From: Nocardia sp. NRRL S-836 | GTDB taxonomy: Bacteria > Actinomycetota > Actinomycetes > Mycobacteriales > Pseudonocardiaceae | Assembly (NCBI RefSeq): GCF_001279525.1 | Contig: NZ_LGDY01000097.1 | Location: 1 to 64,000 of the forward strand | Length of the DNA: 64,000 nt | Direction: 5' to 3' | Part shown: piece by piece, positions 1 to 8,132 of the stretch | Layout of the letters: each line of letters opens with the position of its first letter | Position numbering within the stretch: the stretch's first letter is position 1 | The notes under the pieces: generated by a model | Seen by the model: the letters and a program-made list of their open reading frames with translations, nothing else | Database searches by the model: none | Told to the model about the DNA's origin: nothing | Made by a program: the position numbers and the translations under genes

Positions 1-1098
1 GTGTGGACCGCCAACCAGGCCCACCTCACACTGCTCAACGACATCGCCACCGAGTACAAAGCCGCCCACCCGGACATCACCGAGATCAAGTTCGACTCCG
101 TCCCCGCCGACGGCTACACCACCACCCTCACCACCCAGATCGCCGGCGGCAACGCACCCGACCTCGCCTGGCTGCTCGAAGAATCCGCCCCCGACTTCGT
201 CTCCTCCGGCGCCCTCGCCCCCATCAAGACCAAGATCGACAAAGCCGACGAACTCCTCCCCTCCGCCACCAAACTGTGGGAGAAGGACGGCGAGCTCTAC
301 GCCTACCCGTTCTCAACCTCCCCCTTCGGCCTGTTCGTCAACACCGACCTCGTCACACAACTACCCACGACCTGGGAACAAGCCGTCGCAGCGGCCGCGG
401 GCAAGAACCTCGTGTTACCCGACTTCAAATACCAGAACTGGGCCGTGCTCTCGGCGATCTGGCGCGGCTGGGGCGCCACCGCCTGGAGCGACGACGGCAA
501 GACCTGCGGGTTCGCCAGCCCCGAGATGAACGACGCCATGACGTTCATCCACAAGGCGATCTTCACCGACAACGCCATCCCCGGTCCCGGCACCACCGTC
601 GACTTCTTCGCCGGCAACGCCGCCATGGCCGTCAGCCAGATCTCCCGCGCCGGCGGACTGAAAGACGCCAAGTTCGGCTGGACCCTCCTGCCCCTGCCCA
701 AGGGCCCCAAGGGCGACTACGCCGTCATCGGGCAAGCCGGAGTCGGCGTGCTGAAACGCTCGAAGAACGCCGACGCCGCCGCCGACTTCCTCGGCTTCCT
801 CACCAACACCACCAACTCCGCGAAACTCGCCCAGTTCTTCCCACCGGCACGCTCGTCGCTGCTCAACGCCCAAACCCTGGCCAAGAGCAACCCCCTGATC
901 AAACCCGAACAACTGCAGGCGGTCGTCATCGACGGCATCAGCAAGGGCGTCGTCAAACCCAGCCACCGAGGCCAGGAAGAGCTCAACCAGACCATCCGCG
1001 CGGCACTCGACCCGCTGTGGAAGCCGGACGCCAACATCGGACAGGTACTCGACGGCGTGTGCGCGAAAATCAAGCCGTTGCTGGAACAGCACCCGTGA
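1..1098 (+). CDS. ABC transporter sugar-binding lipoprotein (family 1), 5' truncated
   Basis: The 365 visible residues match the family 1 extracellular solute-binding proteins that deliver sugars to an ABC importer on the outer face of the membrane. Typical features are the opening TEYKAAHPDI, then GNAPDLAWL, an aromatic-rich ligand cleft, and a late segment (FGWTLLPLPKGP, then GQAGVGVLK) usual for this fold. The signal peptide and first strand are missing, so the gene starts before the window; the GTG at base 1 is just an internal valine codon. Residue 139 is a TTA leucine codon (415-417), rare in high-GC actinomycetes and a possible bldA control point. No permease gene follows, and the gene probably does not belong to the metabolite cluster to its right. 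Confidence 0.85.
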   Translation: MWTANQAHLTLLNDIATEYKAAHPDITEIKFDSVPADGYTTTLTTQIAGGNAPDLAWLLEESAPDFVSSGALAPIKTKIDKADELLPSATKLWEKDGELYAYPFSTSPFGLFVNTDLVTQLPTTWEQAVAAAAGKNLVLPDFKYQNWAVLSAIWRGWGATAWSDDGKTCGFASPEMNDAMTFIHKAIFTDNAIPGPGTTVDFFAGNAAMAVSQISRAGGLKDAKFGWTLLPLPKGPKGDYAVIGQAGVGVLKRSKNADAAADFLGFLTNTTNSAKLAQFFPPARSSLLNAQTLAKSNPLIKPEQLQAVVIDGISKGVVKPSHRGQEELNQTIRAALDPLWKPDANIGQVLDGVCAKIKPLLEQHP

Positions 1099-1121
1099 TG
1101 TCGGACGTGTTCATGCAAAGC

Positions 1122-1139
1122 GTTTCCAACGCGGGAAAC
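1122..1139. promoter_or_regulatory. Inverted repeat after the sugar-binding gene
   Basis: GTTTCC, six bases, GGAAAC lies 24 bases after the stop of the sugar-binding protein and 65 bases before the next gene. It could be a weak terminator hairpin or an operator. Its core TTCCAACGCGGGAA resembles the centre of the palindrome at 8319-8337 (TTCCAGCGCGTGGAA), which would favour a shared regulator, but the spacing differs by one base. Confidence 0.3.
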
Positions 1140-1203
1140 AACGTCTTCACCCACTAGCTGCGCTTTCCACTTGCTTTGCCCACCCAAAGGGGTCGCGGCG
1201 TTG

Positions 1204-2469
1204 ATGAGTTACGTTGGACTGATAGATTCTTCTGCCGGAAACGACCTGCCACAACTGCGGTGGCACCAGCCGTCTGCCCATGCCGGAATCGCCGAGGTGC
1301 CCGGTGCGCCAGGTTTGTTCCACACCACGAATGCGAACGGTTCCGGCAGCAAGCCGCTCCGGCGTGCCGCCGACCGGGTCCGGGAGCTGGTCGAACTGCT
1401 GGGCGTGCAGGACGTCACGGTGCGCCCCGACGCCTACGTCGAGGTTTTCGGTCACGACTCCACCGTGGCCTACCCGCAGGTCGAGGTGGGCGGTGACGTC
1501 TTCCCGGTCCACGTCAAGGCCGCGCGGAACCGGCCGTTCGACGGCGCCGGGGTGGCGAGCGTCAACGTCGTGTCCGGTGTGTGCCTGTTCAGCGATCGGC
1601 GGCTGCGGGTCCTCGACGTGACCGGACGTGACGTGGGCCTGTTGCGACCGCGGCCGGAGCCCCTGGCGGAGAAGATCATCGAGCTTCGGGTCGACAGCCG
1701 GCTCTCGCTCTACGAGTACGAGTCGAGCCTGCGGCAGATGCGACTGGTCCGCGGGATTCTGGCGGGCCTGCCGACGTCGACGCCGGTCTCGGTGCTGCTC
1801 GACCTGCCCAGGGCCCAGTACTACCTCTTCCTCGCCGACGCGCTGAGGCGCTGCATGGTCGGCCCCGAGCTGGCTCAGGCGTGGTTCGACGAGGTGGACA
1901 CGCGCAGGCAGCGCGTGGCGGAGCTGATGGCCGATGAGATCACCCGCCCCGGCACGGGCGGCGTCACGATCCGGCTGGCGACCGCGTTCGACGGCCTGGC
2001 CGACCACGTGCGCTCGGTGGTCGCCACGGGTGGTGTTCCCGAACTGGAGGACTGCGTGGCCGTGGTCGACGCGGGTGGTGATCATGTGTGGCGGTTGCTC
2101 AGGACGGTGTGGAGCCCACGCACGTTCCACGAGCTCGGACACGCCGGCTACACGATCGAGAAGCTGCGGGCGTCGCTGACCGTCGAGGGGGCTCCGCCGA
2201 GCCTGGGCCTGATGGTCGACAGCGTCTCCGAGCGACGGGGCCACGCCGCGGCCGAGTCGGTCCAGCGGGACCTCGCACGCCGCCATCCCGGCCTCTCGTT
2301 CACGATGGCCGGTCTGTACTCGCTGGAGAAGCTGATGGCGGCTGGAGACTCCCGGCGGTCGAGATCGTTGTTCTTCAACGACCCCGGCACGGTCGCCGTC
2401 GGTGCCGCGGGCGAGGAGGTGGACCTCCTGCGGCTGACGCGGGACAGCCACCGCCGGAGCACGACCTGA
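1204..2469 (+). CDS. Hypothetical protein, 421 aa, cluster left end
   Basis: No family recognised. The protein is cytosolic-looking, without signal peptide or membrane segment. Residues about 130-250 contain a charged helical stretch (LYEYESSLRQMRLVRGIL), a hydrophobic strand (PVSVLLDLPRAQYYLF) and a long helix with FDEVDTRRQRVAELMADEI, suggesting an alpha/beta fold. The C-terminal part carries GLMVDSVSERRGH and a final SLFFNDPGTVAVG. The start at 1204 was chosen because upstream codons would run into the intergenic hairpin; a GG-rich stretch lies 10-15 bases before it. Coding bias at third positions is strong, so the frame is real. It stands alone, ahead of an EF-hand gene, and may or may not belong to the cluster. 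Confidence 0.65.
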   Translation: MSYVGLIDSSAGNDLPQLRWHQPSAHAGIAEVPGAPGLFHTTNANGSGSKPLRRAADRVRELVELLGVQDVTVRPDAYVEVFGHDSTVAYPQVEVGGDVFPVHVKAARNRPFDGAGVASVNVVSGVCLFSDRRLRVLDVTGRDVGLLRPRPEPLAEKIIELRVDSRLSLYEYESSLRQMRLVRGILAGLPTSTPVSVLLDLPRAQYYLFLADALRRCMVGPELAQAWFDEVDTRRQRVAELMADEITRPGTGGVTIRLATAFDGLADHVRSVVATGGVPELEDCVAVVDAGGDHVWRLLRTVWSPRTFHELGHAGYTIEKLRASLTVEGAPPSLGLMVDSVSERRGHAAAESVQRDLARRHPGLSFTMAGLYSLEKLMAAGDSRRSRSLFFNDPGTVAVGAAGEEVDLLRLTRDSHRRSTT

Positions 2470-2541
2470 CTCGTCACCCACAGTCATCCGCACGTCGTGG
2501 TGGTGCTGCTCAGCCGCGACCAAGTGAATCATTTGCCGTAA

Positions 2542-2614
2542 CGGGAAAACCCGCGGTGCGTCCTCTATGCGGTCCGCCGGGTCCAAGCGCAGGCCGGTGC
2601 AACGGGACAACCCG
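2542..2614. promoter_or_regulatory. Pair of CGGG-N4-CCCG operator-like boxes
   Basis: Two near-identical palindromic 12-mers, CGGGAAAACCCG at 2542-2553 and CGGGACAACCCG at 2603-2614, each preceded by AA and followed by C, sit 61 bp apart (about six helical turns) in the 281-bp gap ahead of the EF-hand gene. The gap is visibly richer in A+T than the flanking genes. The spacing suggests cooperative binding of a dimeric regulator to the promoter of the operon that begins at 2751. This is inference from symmetry only. Confidence 0.4.
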
Positions 2615-2750
2615 CATTCGGGCGGTTCGAACCCGAGAACCGAAATTCACACTTTGCGGTGCTTTCTGGTTATTCGTGCACTTCTCCGGACTACGGTGGC
2701 CGTTGTCCGGGGACGGGAGCTTCCCGTTCCGTTCACGTTCATCCGGAAAG

Positions 2751-3293
2751 ATGGTTCAGCGAATGCAGAAGAACGCCCTCGAACGCGTCTCGGTCGTCTT
2801 CGCCCTGTTCGACCGCAACGGGGACGGCCACCTGCAGGCCGAGGACTTCGAGATCATGGCCGACGACGTCGTGGCGGCGGCACCGCGGTCCAGCGACGGG
2901 GCCAAGGACGCGATGCGCAGCGCGTTCGAGCGCTACTGGTCCACCCTGGTCACCGAGCTGGACACCGATCGCGACGGGTCGATCACCTTCGAGGAGTTCG
3001 CGGACTGCGTGCTGGAACCGGAGCGGTTCCACGACACGGTCGGCGAGTTCGCCGAGGCGCTCGCCGCGCTGGGTGACCCGGACGGCGACGGGCTCGTCGA
3101 ACGGCCCGTCTTCCTGGCGCTGATGACCGCGATCGGCTTCGAGCAGGACGCCATCCACGCGCTGTTCGACGCCTTCGGCCCGTCCGAGTCCGACCAGATC
3201 ACCGTGTCGACCTGGGTTGCCGGGATCAAGGACTACTACAGCCCCACCAAGACCGGCATCCCGGGCGACCAGCTGGTCGGCGGCAGGGCCTGA
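2751..3293 (+). CDS. EF-hand calcium-binding protein (calerythrin-like)
   Basis: This 180-residue soluble protein has the layout of the calerythrin/CasA calcium-binding proteins of actinomycetes: four EF-hands. Loops 1-3 are canonical, with acidic residues at positions 1, 3, 5 and 12 (FDRNGDGHLQAEDFE, LDTDRDGSITFEEFAD, and GDPDGDGLVERPVF, whose position 12 is less good). The fourth loop (FGPSESDQITVSTW) is degenerate, as is usual for one hand in this family. It probably senses or buffers calcium in the cytosol. Two in-frame ATGs (2751, 2763) are possible; GGAAAG lies just before the first. It is the first gene of a run of four (EF-hand, IPMDH-like, isochorismatase-fold, methyltransferase), 27 bases before the next, which is an unusual position for an EF-hand protein. 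Confidence 0.85.
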   Translation: MVQRMQKNALERVSVVFALFDRNGDGHLQAEDFEIMADDVVAAAPRSSDGAKDAMRSAFERYWSTLVTELDTDRDGSITFEEFADCVLEPERFHDTVGEFAEALAALGDPDGDGLVERPVFLALMTAIGFEQDAIHALFDAFGPSESDQITVSTWVAGIKDYYSPTKTGIPGDQLVGGRA

Positions 3294-3320
3294 GCGACGG
3301 ACGGGCAGGAGAGGAACACC

Positions 3321-4412
3321 TTGGTCCCCACCATCGGACTCGCTGTCGGCCGCGGCACCGGGCCGGAGCTCGCCGACGTGTTCGAACGCGTCCTCGCCAC
3401 GCTCGGAGAAGCGTGGTCGGTGCGCATCGGGCTCACCCGTTCCCCACGGCTCTACCACTCGTACTTCTCCCTCAGGGCCGAGGCGAGCGGGGTCGAGGAG
3501 GTCCGGCTGCTCACGGAGCAGGACGCCCGCCACTACGAGGAGTTCTGCCGCGAGCAGGCACGCGCGGGCACCACCGCGATCTTCCGCACCGCGATCAACG
3601 CGCAGTCGCTGTACCTGGTCCGCGAACGGCTCCAGGCGGTCAAGGTCGACCTGATCGCCGGGCAGGGCACGGAGCTCCTCCTGGTCCGCGACGAAGCACA
3701 GGGCTTCTACACGGGCGAGAACCACCACGAGCCCGGCATCGTGCGCCGTACCACGACCTTCAGCGCGGAGATCACCGAACGGGTCGTCCTCACCGCCCTC
3801 CGGCAGGCCGAGCGGTACTGGCCCGGCGAGCCGGTCGGGCCCGTCGTCATGGCGTACAAGTTCCACCTGCTCGACGGGGCGCTGGGCGAGTGGGTGGCCG
3901 ACATCGGCGCCCGGCACGGCGTGGAGCTCCGGCTGGCACAGCCGGACACGGTCAACCGCAACATCATCGAGCACGGCCTGCCCGCCCGCAGCGTCGTCAT
4001 CGGCGCCAACGAGTGGGCCGACATCATGCACGTCGTCCTGCTGGACAGGCTGGGCTGCGAGCGCCAGGAGAACCGCTGCACCGAGAACGTCCACCTGCAC
4101 CCCGCGGTGAGCAACCTGGTGGAGTACCAGACGGTCCACGGCTCGGCCGACGACCTGGAGGGCCTGGGCGTCGTCAACCCGACAGCGACCATCCGGGCGG
4201 CAGCGGCTGTCGCGGAGCGGCACGCCGGCTGCGCCGGAGCGGTCGCGCGGGTGGAAAGCGCTCTCACCGTTGTGTCGAACCAGGGTGTCCGCACCCCTGA
4301 TCTCGGCGGGCGGCACTCGACCGGCGAGGTGGTGGCCGCGGTGCTCGAACTGCTGCGGGAGCCGGGCCCGCGGGGCCGGCACGCGGCGGTGGCGCGGGCG
4401 GGCGAGGAATGA
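3321..4412 (+). CDS. Isocitrate/isopropylmalate dehydrogenase family protein
   Basis: A 363-residue homologue of 3-isopropylmalate, isocitrate and tartrate dehydrogenases, which oxidise and usually decarboxylate 2-hydroxy acids with NAD(P). The family marks are the N-terminal GLAVGRGTGPE strand, the ERVVLTALRQAERY helix, a lysine in YKFHLLDG, WADIMHVVLLD with aspartates where the metal ligands fall, and a clear nucleotide-side signature VHGSADDLEGLGVVNPTATI. Sequence around the substrate arginines differs from housekeeping LeuB, so the substrate is probably another malate-like acid. The start is TTG at 3321, preceded by GGAGAGGA at good spacing. The stop overlaps the next ATG (ATGA), so it is translated together with the isochorismatase-fold protein. 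It could supply an unusual 2-oxo acid or amino-acid precursor. Confidence 0.75.
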   Translation: MVPTIGLAVGRGTGPELADVFERVLATLGEAWSVRIGLTRSPRLYHSYFSLRAEASGVEEVRLLTEQDARHYEEFCREQARAGTTAIFRTAINAQSLYLVRERLQAVKVDLIAGQGTELLLVRDEAQGFYTGENHHEPGIVRRTTTFSAEITERVVLTALRQAERYWPGEPVGPVVMAYKFHLLDGALGEWVADIGARHGVELRLAQPDTVNRNIIEHGLPARSVVIGANEWADIMHVVLLDRLGCERQENRCTENVHLHPAVSNLVEYQTVHGSADDLEGLGVVNPTATIRAAAAVAERHAGCAGAVARVESALTVVSNQGVRTPDLGGRHSTGEVVAAVLELLREPGPRGRHAAVARAGEE

Positions 4413-5062
4413 CGGCGACGGCGCTCGTCGTCATCGACCTCCAGAACGACTTCTGCTCGGGCCCGGCCGTGGCCGCCCGCTACCGCGGCGATCCCGCGGT
4501 CCTGGACGCCGTGACCGCCAACGCCGCCCGCGCCGTCACCGTGGCGAGGGAACGTGCGGTGGAGGTCGTCTTCGTGCGGTTCCACGGCGACGTCGAGCAC
4601 CAGGGGCCGAGCTGGCGGCGGCGTGACCAGGTGCTCGGCAAGCTCCCCAAGTGCCGGGAGGGCACCTGGGGAGCCGAGTTCCACCGCGTGCGGCCCGCGC
4701 CGGGTGAACACGTGTTCACCAAGAACGCGCGGTTCGACGCGTTCCTCAGCGCGGGCTTCGAGGAGCACCTGCGGCGTACCGGCGTCGAGCACCTGGTGTT
4801 CGCGGGTCTCTACGCCGACGTCTGCGTGGACACCACGGCGCGAACGGCGTTCCAGCAAGGCTTCCACGTGAGCGTGCTGACCGACTGCACGACGAGCCTG
4901 CACCTGGCGGACGAGACGGTCCAACGGTTCATGAGCACCGTCTACGGCGCCCGGCTGACGACGCTCGACGACCCGGAGGTGTGGTCGGTGCCCGCCGCCG
5001 CGCGGTGCGACCAGGAAAGGCAGGACAGGTGCCCGGTACCGAACACGGCAGCCGGACCGTAG
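4409..5062 (+). CDS. Isochorismatase-family cysteine hydrolase
   Basis: A 217-residue isochorismatase-like hydrolase. The catalytic triad is visible: Asp10 in VVIDLQNDF, Lys105 in VFTKNARFDAF, and Cys139 in LYADVCVDTTARTAF. Family members cleave isochorismate vinyl ethers or amides such as nicotinamide and N-carbamoyl compounds. No isochorismate synthase or aryl-carrier domain is nearby, so a siderophore role is unlikely and an amidase-type reaction is equally possible. The gene overlaps the preceding dehydrogenase by four bases (ATGA) and runs 34 bases into the following methyltransferase gene, which suggests a tightly coordinated operon. The C-terminal 25 residues, rich in Arg, Cys and Gln, look unstructured. 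Confidence 0.85.
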   Translation: MTATALVVIDLQNDFCSGPAVAARYRGDPAVLDAVTANAARAVTVARERAVEVVFVRFHGDVEHQGPSWRRRDQVLGKLPKCREGTWGAEFHRVRPAPGEHVFTKNARFDAFLSAGFEEHLRRTGVEHLVFAGLYADVCVDTTARTAFQQGFHVSVLTDCTTSLHLADETVQRFMSTVYGARLTTLDDPEVWSVPAAARCDQERQDRCPVPNTAAGP

Positions 5063-5919
5063 AACACGGGGTCGCGCGCACCGCGTTGATGGTCGCCGCG
5101 GCCCGCGCCATCGAGACCCACCGGTCCGACTCCCTCGCGCGTGACGACTACGCCGAGCACTTCGTGCGTGCCGCCGGCACGTGCGAGGGCTGGCCGCTGC
5201 GCCCGCACGAGGTCCCGGCCGGTGACGCCGACCCGTTGTGGGGCAGGCTCGGGCGGTACTTCGGCCTGCGCACGAGGGTGCTCGACGACTTCGTCCTGCG
5301 GACGGCCCGTGCCGGAGCACGGCAGGCGGTGCTGCTGGGCGCCGGTCTGGACACGCGTGCCTTCCGCCTCGACTGGCCGCCGGACTGCGTCGTGTTCGAG
5401 CTCGACCAGGACCCTGTGCTGCGCTTCAAGCAGGACGTCCTCGACGGCCTGCGGCCGGTTCCGCGGGCCCGGCGCATCCCGATCGCGACCGACCTGCGCG
5501 GCGACTGGAAGACACCGCTGTGCGCCGCGGGGTTCGACCCCACCGCTGCGAGCGTCTGGCTCGCCGAAGGCCTGATGCTGTACCTGCCCAGCGACGCGGA
5601 ACGCCGCCTGATCGACGTCGTGGCGAGGCTCGGCGTGCGGGGCAGCTCCATCGCGTTCGAGGTCAAGCTCGGCAGCGAACGGCCCGAAGTCCGTTCCAGC
5701 GCTGTGTACTCGGCGGCGAAGCAGCGGATCGGCGTCGACCTGCTCACGCTGTTCGACGCGGAACCGCGCCCCGACTCGGCCGGGTACCTCGCGAGCACGG
5801 GCTGGGTCACGAGAGTGACGACGCCGTTCGACTTCACCAGGAGGTTCGGGCGCGGCCCCGAGCCGGAGACCGACGACGCGCTGGCGAGCAACCGGTGGAT
5901 CTTCGCGACGAAACGCTGA
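5029..5919 (+). CDS. PPM1/TIGR00027-type SAM-dependent methyltransferase
   Basis: A 296-residue class I methyltransferase of the leucine-carboxyl-methyltransferase-like family that is common in actinomycete metabolite clusters. Typical features are VARTALMVAAARAIETHRSD near the N-terminus, the SAM loop AVLLGAGLDTRAFRL, FELDQDPVLRFK, and the motif WLAEGLMLYLP. Enzymes of this family usually O-methylate carboxylates or hydroxyls. The start was set at the GTG at 5029 because it is preceded by AGGA and the residues before it resemble no family member; this gives a 34-base overlap with the isochorismatase-fold gene. It is the last gene of the four-gene operon and converges on the SDR-like gene 18 bases further on. 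Confidence 0.85.
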   Translation: MPGTEHGSRTVEHGVARTALMVAAARAIETHRSDSLARDDYAEHFVRAAGTCEGWPLRPHEVPAGDADPLWGRLGRYFGLRTRVLDDFVLRTARAGARQAVLLGAGLDTRAFRLDWPPDCVVFELDQDPVLRFKQDVLDGLRPVPRARRIPIATDLRGDWKTPLCAAGFDPTAASVWLAEGLMLYLPSDAERRLIDVVARLGVRGSSIAFEVKLGSERPEVRSSAVYSAAKQRIGVDLLTLFDAEPRPDSAGYLASTGWVTRVTTPFDFTRRFGRGPEPETDDALASNRWIFATKR

Positions 5920-5937
5920 GCGTGACGGTTCTCCGTG

Positions 5938-6600
5938 CTACCAGCTGAGCGGCATCGGTTCCCACGTGGTCCGCACCAGCGGGTCCTCGACGGTCAGGTG
6001 TTCGCCTGACCGGTGGTCGGCCGCACCCTCGACGACGCGGCGCAGCACGGAGGCCGCCTCGGCAGCGGGTGTGCCGCGTCCGGCAGCACAGCTCAGCACG
6101 GTGACACCGTGTCCGCGGTGCTCCGCCGCCAGGCCCTCCGTCAGCTTGACCACCGCGGCCGCCGACACCGAGGAGGCGGTCGCGTGGTACGACCCGTCTT
6201 CTCCCCGGTGGCTCACGACGTTGACGATTCGCCCCCGCTTGCGCGGCACCATCCGCCTGAGCACCGCGGCCGTCGTCAACGCCGTGCCGCGGAGGTCGAC
6301 CTCGACCGCCCGCCACCAGTCGTCCTGACCGATCTCCCAGGCCGCACCGGTCACACCGACGTTGTTCACCAGCACGTCGAGCGGTCCGAACGCGGCTTCC
6401 GCCGCGGCCACCGCCGCCTCCACCGAGGCCGGGTCGGTGCAGTCCACGGTCACCGCGGCGACGGCGAGCAGTTCGCCGCGGACCTGCCGCAGTGCCGCGG
6501 AGTCCGGCCCGGTGATGACCACCGCCGCTCCGGCGCGGCACAGCTCCTCCGCGAGGACGCGGCCGAAACCCGTCGCACCACCCGTGATCAGCACCCTCAT
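5938..6600 (-). CDS. Short-chain dehydrogenase-like protein lacking the catalytic YxxxK
   Basis: A 220-residue Rossmann protein of the SDR superfamily. The cofactor-binding TGGATGFG loop, the NNVG stabilising motif and the catalytic-serine region (GRIVNVVSHRG) are present. Where classical SDRs have Tyr-x-x-x-Lys (YxASKAAV), this one reads ASSVSAAAVVKLTE, so the tyrosine is replaced by serine and the lysine by alanine. It is also about 30 residues shorter than most SDRs at the C-terminus. It may be a non-catalytic or non-redox SDR, for example a lyase, isomerase or binding protein. Its ATG overlaps the stop of the upstream ligase gene (ATGA), so the two are translated together. Confidence 0.8.
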   Translation of the reverse strand: MRVLITGGATGFGRVLAEELCRAGAAVVITGPDSAALRQVRGELLAVAAVTVDCTDPASVEAAVAAAEAAFGPLDVLVNNVGVTGAAWEIGQDDWWRAVEVDLRGTALTTAAVLRRMVPRKRGRIVNVVSHRGEDGSYHATASSVSAAAVVKLTEGLAAEHRGHGVTVLSCAAGRGTPAAEAASVLRRVVEGAADHRSGEHLTVEDPLVRTTWEPMPLSW

Positions 6601-8132
6601 CGCGTTCCTCCGGCACGGCCGTCGGTCAACTCGCGGACCAGCGCCTTGCCCATGGCGGAACGCGGAATCCGGTCCACCGCGCTGATCGAGCGGATCTTCT
6701 TGTAGGGCGCGACCCGGCTCGCCACGAAGTCGGTCACCTCGGACAGCGCCACCGGCCCGGTCAGCACGACGAACGCGACGGGGATCTCGCCCGCGACCTC
6801 GTCCGGTGCCCCGGTCACGACGGCGTCGGCGACGTCGGGGTGGCTGAGCAGCACGGCTTCCAGTTCAGCAGGCGCGATCTGGTGTCCCTTGTACTTGATG
6901 AGCTGCTTGATGCGGCCGATGATCGTGACGTGGCCGTCCGGCTCGCGCCGGGCGATGTCACCGGTGTGCAGCCAGTGCTCCTCGTCGGCGAGACTGCGCA
7001 CGGTGCCGTCGTCGTCCAGGTAGCCGGGTGACACCTGCGGGCCGCGCACCCAGATCTCCCCCGTCTCCCCGCCCACCCCGGTCTCCGGGTCCACCAACCG
7101 GATCTCGGTGTCGGGCAGCGCCCTGCCGATCGAGGCCGGCACCGGCGGGCTGCCGTCGGGCGGGGCGAAGGTGCACCCCGCCTCCGTCATGCCGTAGCCC
7201 TGCACCACCGGCACACCGAGCACGCGGGCACAGCTCCGGGCGACGTCCGCGGGGAGCGGGGCGCCACCTGAGTAGACCAGGCGCAGGCTGCTCGTGTCGC
7301 GGCCGCCGGTGCCGCCGAGCCGGGCGAGCTCCGCGAGGAGGCTCGGCACCAGGTACGCCACGGTGACCTTCCGCGTCTCGATGACCTCCACCAGGTCGCT
7401 GACGCTGAACGGGGTGTGGACCGTGACGAGCGTGCCGCCCGCGCGAAGCGTGGGGTTCATCGCCATCTGCATGCCGTAGATGTGCCGGAACGGTGTCGTG
7501 GCGAGCACGACGTCGTCGGCGGTGAGCCGGTGCACCGCGTCGATCTGGTCCAGGTTGGACACCAGGTTGCGGTGCGTGAGCACGATCTGCTTCGGGAGCC
7601 CGAGGGAGCCGCTCGACGTGGCGAGCAACGCCGGCCGTTCGTCCCCGGCGGCCGGGGACGCGTCGGCGGCCAGCCCGTCGAGCCACCGGTGCCAGCTGAT
7701 CGTCCCGTCGCCGGACGGGAGCTCGTCCACCACGACGACGCTGCGCACGGACGCGGCCGACGGGAGAGCGGACAGCTGCCGCCACGCCTTCGCCGAGGTG
7801 ACCACGTGGGCGGCACGGCACCGTTCGAGCACCGGCTGCCACTCCTCCGGGGTGCCGAGCGGTTCGAGCGGGAGCACGACGCCACCGGCGAGCAGGGTGC
7901 CGTGGTAGGCCACGACGAACTCGGCCGTGTTGTCGCACACGAGTGCAACGACCTCGTCCGGACCGTGGAGCCGGGGACGCAGCGCGGCGGCGAACCGTTC
8001 GACGGCTTGCTTCAACTCCGGATACCGGTAGGAACGTCCGCTGCTGTGCTCGATGAGCGCTGTGCGCCGGGAGGTGGTGTCCTGCCAGACCGACTCGGCG
8101 AGGTTGCTCGTCCAGTGCCCGGATGTCGTCAT
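6597..8132 (-). CDS. AMP-dependent acyl/aryl-CoA ligase-like enzyme
   Basis: A 511-residue member of the ANL (acyl-CoA ligase/adenylation/luciferase) superfamily, closest in layout to 4-coumarate and fatty-acid CoA ligases. The P-loop reads ATSSGSLGLPKQIV, departing from the usual TSGSTGxPKG by losing the second Thr and the final Gly. Other motifs are normal: QGYGMTEAG, LHTGDIA, GRIKQLIKYKGHQIAPAELE and the C-terminal catalytic lysine in SAMGKALVREL. The ATG at 8132 was chosen because AGGAGAAG precedes it at ideal distance; longer reading is antisense to the promoter region. With the divergent tyrosine-type ammonia-lyase next door, a cinnamate or coumarate substrate is plausible but not shown. 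Confidence 0.85.
   Translation of the reverse strand: MTTSGHWTSNLAESVWQDTTSRRTALIEHSSGRSYRYPELKQAVERFAAALRPRLHGPDEVVALVCDNTAEFVVAYHGTLLAGGVVLPLEPLGTPEEWQPVLERCRAAHVVTSAKAWRQLSALPSAASVRSVVVVDELPSGDGTISWHRWLDGLAADASPAAGDERPALLATSSGSLGLPKQIVLTHRNLVSNLDQIDAVHRLTADDVVLATTPFRHIYGMQMAMNPTLRAGGTLVTVHTPFSVSDLVEVIETRKVTVAYLVPSLLAELARLGGTGGRDTSSLRLVYSGGAPLPADVARSCARVLGVPVVQGYGMTEAGCTFAPPDGSPPVPASIGRALPDTEIRLVDPETGVGGETGEIWVRGPQVSPGYLDDDGTVRSLADEEHWLHTGDIARREPDGHVTIIGRIKQLIKYKGHQIAPAELEAVLLSHPDVADAVVTGAPDEVAGEIPVAFVVLTGPVALSEVTDFVASRVAPYKKIRSISAVDRIPRSAMGKALVRELTDGRAGGTR

Noticed and set aside
2617..2636. GGTTCGAACC (2624-2633) resembles a tRNA T-loop, hinting at a tRNA or attachment site
   Set aside because: No matching acceptor, D or anticodon stems upstream, and no CCA-side pairing; it is part of a short symmetric sequence only.
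4409..6600. Isochorismatase plus SDR as a 2,3-dihydroxybenzoate (EntB/EntA) pair
   Set aside because: No isochorismate synthase or aryl-carrier domain, the SDR lacks catalytic Tyr/Lys, and the two genes are on opposite strands in different operons.
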